Shown piece by piece: positions 60,204 to 64,000 of a stretch of 64,000 nucleotides of DNA; the stretch's first letter is position 1, and every line of letters starts with the position of its first letter. The notes under the pieces are model-generated. The model did not search any database. It had not been told where the DNA came from and worked only from the letters and a program-made list of their open reading frames with translations. A program made the translations under genes and the position numbers. Source of the DNA: Ooceraea biroi. Its lineage: Eukaryota; Arthropoda; Insecta; Hymenoptera; Formicidae. Where the stretch lies: NCBI RefSeq assembly GCF_003672135.1, contig NC_039517.1, positions 4,712,001 through 4,776,000 on the forward strand, given 5' to 3'.

Positions 60204-62273
60204 ATGGCGGACGTGAACGTAGTGGCTCCGGTTGAGTCTACCGAAAAAGAGGAGGTCGCGCACTTCCACGCGCCGGCGATCCAGCACAATCTGGAAGGTT
60301 GGGGTCCGTGCGAGCTGCCGGACCAGTTTAAGGATATTCCTTACCAGCCATTTTCGAAAGGCGACAGATTGGGCAAGGTAGGCATGACGATGTTCGCGAT
60401 ACGTGGCGTTTGGCTATGCGTGTCGCATTGTTAACCGATTTACTCACGACCTGCCGATTTGTTTCCCCTGCAGATCTCTGACTGGACCACACCGGCCTAC
60501 CAGGATAAAAAATTTCCAAGTACGTATCTCGCTTGCTCTACTGCACGGTTTACTGCGTTCGACGCTTCGATCGAAACCTTGTTGCCATTTCTATGTTGCA
60601 TATGTTACATTTTGACGAGACTACGATCCATCTGCGCGATTATTAAATGTATTGTCTAAACCTCCGAACTGCAAAATTAGATATATATAATTAGATATAC
60701 AAAAAAGTAACAAAAGGAGAAAAGGTCCATATAGATATTGTAGATGATGGAATCCATCATTTTGAGCAAAAATATTCATTTTTCAAACTTCACATATAAG
60801 TAATATGTTACTCCTTTTTTAGACAAATATGCATCGCAATTTGGCTCAGGCAGTCAATATGCTTATTATCACGACGAAGACGAAACCACCTTCCATTTGG
60901 TGGACACCACTCGCGTGCAGAAGCCCCTGTATCAACGCGGTCGCTTCCGCAATCAACGCAACTTGCGCGGCCGTGGCGGCCAACGCGGTGGAATGAGTCA
61001 GATGCAGCAACTGGGAAAACTTAAGTTACGAGACCGAGAGCGCAAAGGACAAGCGAAGCGTTGGGGCAGGCACCAAGGTCACAGGAATCAGCCGCCCAAG
61101 ATACGCGATGCCTCCGTAACTGTGCGACCCGACTGGGTAACTATCGAGGAAATGGATTTCCCTCGATTGTCCAAACTGTCCTTGCCTGGCGTGAAGGACG
61201 GTGAAGATATACTTTGTTCCGGCTCGCTCGAGTATTACGATAAGACGTACGATCGCGTCAACGTCAAGAGCGAAAAACCACTGCAGAGAATCGATCGCGT
61301 CTTCCATACGGTCACCACGACCGACGATCCGATCATTCGTAAATTGTCGAAGACCGAGGGCAACGTTTACGCCACTGACGCGATTTTGGCCACCATCATG
61401 TGCTGCACCCGCAGTAATTACTCCTGGGACATAATTATCGAGAAGATCGGCGAGAAGCTGTTCTTCGACAAGCGCGACAACACAGAGTTTGATCTGTTGA
61501 CGGTGAACGAGACCAGCGTTGAACCGCCGCAAGAAGACGGCAACTCGCTGAACTCGCCGAGAAATTTAGCCCTTGAAGCAACCTTTATCAACCATAATTT
61601 TTCGCAACAGGTACTCAAGTCGAACGAGCCACGTTACAAATTTGAAGAGGGCAATCCGTTCATCTCGGAGGAAGAGGAGAGCGACGTAGCCAGCGTGGCT
61701 TATCGGTATCGCAAGTGGGACCTTAACAATGGCATAATGCTCGTCGCGCGATGCGAGCACGATGCAGTGATGCAGGGACCCAATAACGAGAATCAATTCC
61801 TGACCATTAAGGCGTTGAACGAATGGGACTCGAAAGTAGCTAACGGAGTCGAGTGGCGTCAGAAGCTGGACATACAACGTGGCGCAGTTCTCGCTAATGA
61901 ATTACGCAATAACGCCTGTAAGCTCGCAAAATGGACCGTACAAGCATTGCTGGCCGGTTCGGATCAGTTGAAATTCGGATACGTGTCGCGTGCCATTGTA
62001 CGGGATTCCAGCAAGCACGTGATTCTCGGCACCCAACAATACAAGCCCAACGAGTTCGCGACGCAGATCAATCTGAACATGGACAACGCTTGGGGCATCT
62101 TGAGATGCATCATCGATATTTGTATGAAGCAGAAGGATGGCAAATATCTCATAATGAAGGATCCGAACAAGCCTATGATCCGATTGTACGATATTCCTGA
62201 TAATACCTTTGAGAGCGGAAGCGAAGAGGATGATGACGATGACGAGCCCGTAAATGATGCGTTCCAGAGTTAA
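60204..62273 (+). CDS. eIF3d: Eukaryotic translation initiation factor 3 subunit D, copy 2
   Basis: Second eIF3d gene with exons 60204-60377, 60474-60519 and 60823-62273, giving 556 residues. Exon 1 and exon 2 lengths and all splice phases are identical to copy 1, while intron lengths differ (96 and 303 bases versus 86 and 138). It therefore arose by DNA duplication, not retroposition. The first 30 residues and the arginine-rich linker differ most. The central and C-terminal parts are nearly identical, for example all 180 bases matching 56221-56400 of copy 1. The initiator sits in ACCATGG, a strong context. Sequence similarity stops at the stop codon, and the 3' UTR is unrelated. All family motifs are present, so the protein should be functional. 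Confidence 0.95.
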
Positions 62274-63608
62274 GAGTATTGGCCCTAAGTACCTATGTCA
62301 TTAATTTGTATCACTGATTGGCCAATAATTGTGATCGTATCTTTGTAAAGGCACAAGAGTATTAAGAGTACATAAAGCAAATAAATAATGGAAAGTTGAA
62401 CACAATATTTTGTATTACAACAATGTTACTGAGCTACTTGGTAAATATGTTCACGTGTTAAATAATTGCATGAAAGAATACATACAAACTTCAGTTGCTT
62501 AATATTCTTTCTATATATTGAACTCTATTACTATAATTACTATGTATGATTTATATAATATTATACAGTCTACACAAGATCTATTTTATTATTTGTATTA
62601 AAACAAGATTGTGGTCCTATATCTCGCAATTTTGTTTAGTAACTTTTGAATTATATGAGATAAATAAAAAACCTCAAGAGTAAGATTTGTAGATTTTTGT
62701 TAAATTAAAATTAATCGAGGATCGAACTCGATGAGAATGATCGACCGTAACCACCATAACCAACTTGAACCTTGCTAGTACCTGCATGTCCCCAGTATCT
62801 GGTGACATCGCTTGAAAACGAACGGACGGGAAATGACGAGGGCTGGGATAAATTCAAGAAAGCGAATGTCAGCATGAGACGAGATGAGATTAAACTGAAC
62901 GGCGGACGATCACGCTCAATGACAGTCGGCATAGCGTGATCAACGGTCGAGATTTGCGCAGGCGGACGGTGAGAATAGCAAGTAAACGAGTGAGAGAGAA
63001 AGTAAAACGAAGAACGAGGGGGAGAAAGAAAGGAAAGGAGAGCGATCACTACGCGTCTGCGCAGTGCGAAAGAGAGAGAGAGAGAGAGAGAGAGGAAACA
63101 TCAAGTCCGCGCCCGCGTATTTTGGCCGCGAACCTTTTACGCGCACGGTCATCCATCGCCGATACGACTCCGGTGTTTCCGAAAATGAGAAGGCGCGACC
63201 AGCAGTAACGGGCCGATCGCAGACGCGCGCGAGAGGGGGCGGGCTGTCCATCGGCGGTGGTGGTGGTAATGGTGATGTGATGTGATAGTAGTGGTATAGT
63301 ACGTACGGTGCCATCGTCGTCGCGCACTCGTCGTTGGTCGCGCACCGTGGCGACAGCTAGTAACGGCAGCCGCTGTCGCGCGTCGTCGTCGTTGAGGCTC
63401 GGTCAGGTTCGGCCGCAAGCCGAGATCGTGTGTCGCGTACGCGAATAGGAAGCGCAGTACGCAGAGCAGTTACATCGGCCGGTCGATTGCAGTAGGGCGT
63501 TCGTCGTGCGCGAGGAACGGAAGCGGCCGCGAGAGAAAGGCGAGTTGGTCGGATCGAGGCAGCGCAGCAGCAGCTTTGCCGCGTCGTGTGCGCGCTCGCT
63601 AAACAAAG
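62274..63608. promoter_or_regulatory. eIF3d 3' UTR and zipper promoter / 5' leader region
   Basis: The first 450 bases are AT-rich, with AATAAA-type signals near 62,380 for eIF3d copy 2. From about 62,930 the sequence becomes CpG-rich. It contains a GA microsatellite at 63,069-63,094 and GGT-rich DNA near 63,245-63,275, and leads into the myosin start; it is likely the promoter and 5' leader. On the minus strand 62,711-62,800 has a short coding-like frame ending GYGGYGRSFSSSSILD that I cannot assign. Confidence 0.5.
63069..63094. repeat. GA microsatellite in the zipper upstream region
   Basis: About thirteen GA units, about 0.5 kb before the myosin start codon, in a CpG-rich region. Possible GAGA-factor site. 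Confidence 0.85.
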
Positions 63609-63965
63609 ATGGCGGACATGGACTCGAGGGTGGACCGGTCCGATCCGGAGCTGCGTTTCTTGTCGGTCGACAGGAACAGCTTCAACGACCCGGCTACCCA
63701 GGCGGAATGGACGCAGAAGAAGCTGGTCTGGGTGCCGCACGAGACGCAGGGCTTCGTCGCCGCCGGCATCAAGGGCGAGCGCGGCGACGAGGTCGAGGTG
63801 GAGATCGCGGAGACCGGCAAGCGTGTGCTCGTCGCGAAGGACGACATACAGAAGATGAATCCGCCCAAGTTCGACAAGGTCGAGGATATGGCGGAGCTTA
63901 CCTGTCTCAACGAGGCGTCCGTGCTGCATAATCTCAAGGACCGATACTACTCCGGACTGATTTAC
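63609..63965 (+). CDS. zip: Non-muscle myosin II heavy chain, first coding exon (partial gene)
   Basis: Cytoplasmic myosin II motor that drives actomyosin contraction. The visible 119 codons start MADMDSRVDRSDPELRFLSV and contain FNDPATQAEWTQKKLVWVP, then the SH3-like N-terminal subdomain (about residues 30-80) with GDEVEVEIAETGKRV, then IQKMNPPKFDKVEDMAELTC and LNEASVLHNLKDRYYSGLIY, which leads into the motor domain. The exon ends on a codon boundary at a GTGAGT donor. The rest of the roughly 2,000-residue protein lies beyond the right edge. The match to Drosophila zipper is close throughout, and DPATQAEWTQ separates it from muscle myosin. Confidence 0.95.
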
Positions 63966-64000
63966 GTGAGTGTGCAACTTCATTATGTTCTCCTGGTGCA
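63966..64000 (+). other. Start of zipper intron, cut by the window edge
   Basis: Begins with the GTGAGT donor and continues to the edge. Confidence 0.8.

Noticed and set aside
61026..61532. Antisense frame of 168 codons in eIF3d copy 2, with a partial counterpart in copy 1
   Set aside because: A shadow of the conserved eIF3d coding strand; its similarity between copies follows from nucleotide identity.
62704..62730. T-arm-like stem-loop (TCGAG TTCGATC CTCGA) on the minus strand
   Set aside because: No acceptor, D or anticodon stem can be formed around it, so it is not a tRNA gene.

Overview
The window is animal nuclear DNA, most likely from a hymenopteran insect and plausibly an ant. The protein-coding exons are clearly insect-like: the myosin start is nearly identical to Drosophila zipper, and the F1Fo coupling factor 6 and DNA polymerase epsilon are also insect-like. 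Introns are short with GT..AG borders, the AT-rich background carries many CpG-rich islands, and small non-autonomous DNA transposons are scattered through it. The species assignment is inference; no search could be run.

Left two thirds (about 1-44,300). This is almost entirely non-coding. I find two convincing minus-strand coding exons, at 36,560-36,678 (with an initiator ATG) and 26,729-26,936. They join in frame and look like the N-terminus of one large gene whose remaining exons lie beyond the left edge. The joined protein resembles my recollection of the region upstream of the Pointed domain in the ETS factor pointed, but that identity is tentative. Most of the first 36 kb is therefore probably intron. 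It contains a 119-bp minisatellite, a hAT-type MITE with a perfect 8-bp target duplication, a 362-bp MITE with terminal inverted repeats of about 76 bp, shorter fold-back elements, a possible Penelope-like remnant with a hammerhead-like core, and GC- or purine-rich islands that could be regulatory.

Right third (about 44,350-64,000). This is gene-dense. In order: the complete DNA polymerase epsilon catalytic subunit (plus strand, 17 exons, 2,272 aa); ATP synthase coupling factor 6 (minus, convergent with it); eIF3d copy 1 (plus, divergent from coupling factor 6); a low-specificity threonine aldolase (minus, 4 exons); eIF3d copy 2 (plus, divergent from the aldolase); and the first coding exon of non-muscle myosin II heavy chain (zipper), cut by the right edge. 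These are housekeeping functions (leading-strand replication, ATP synthesis, translation initiation, amino-acid metabolism, actomyosin contraction) packed into alternating orientations with short, probably shared promoters.

The most notable feature is the eIF3d pair. Both copies keep the same two introns and intact frames. They differ by about 13% in some stretches yet are 98.5-100% identical in others, a patchwork that suggests gene conversion. Two introns of the polymerase gene are multiples of three and free of in-frame stops. No rRNA, tRNA or CRISPR was found, and I see no clear evidence for a wholly new system.
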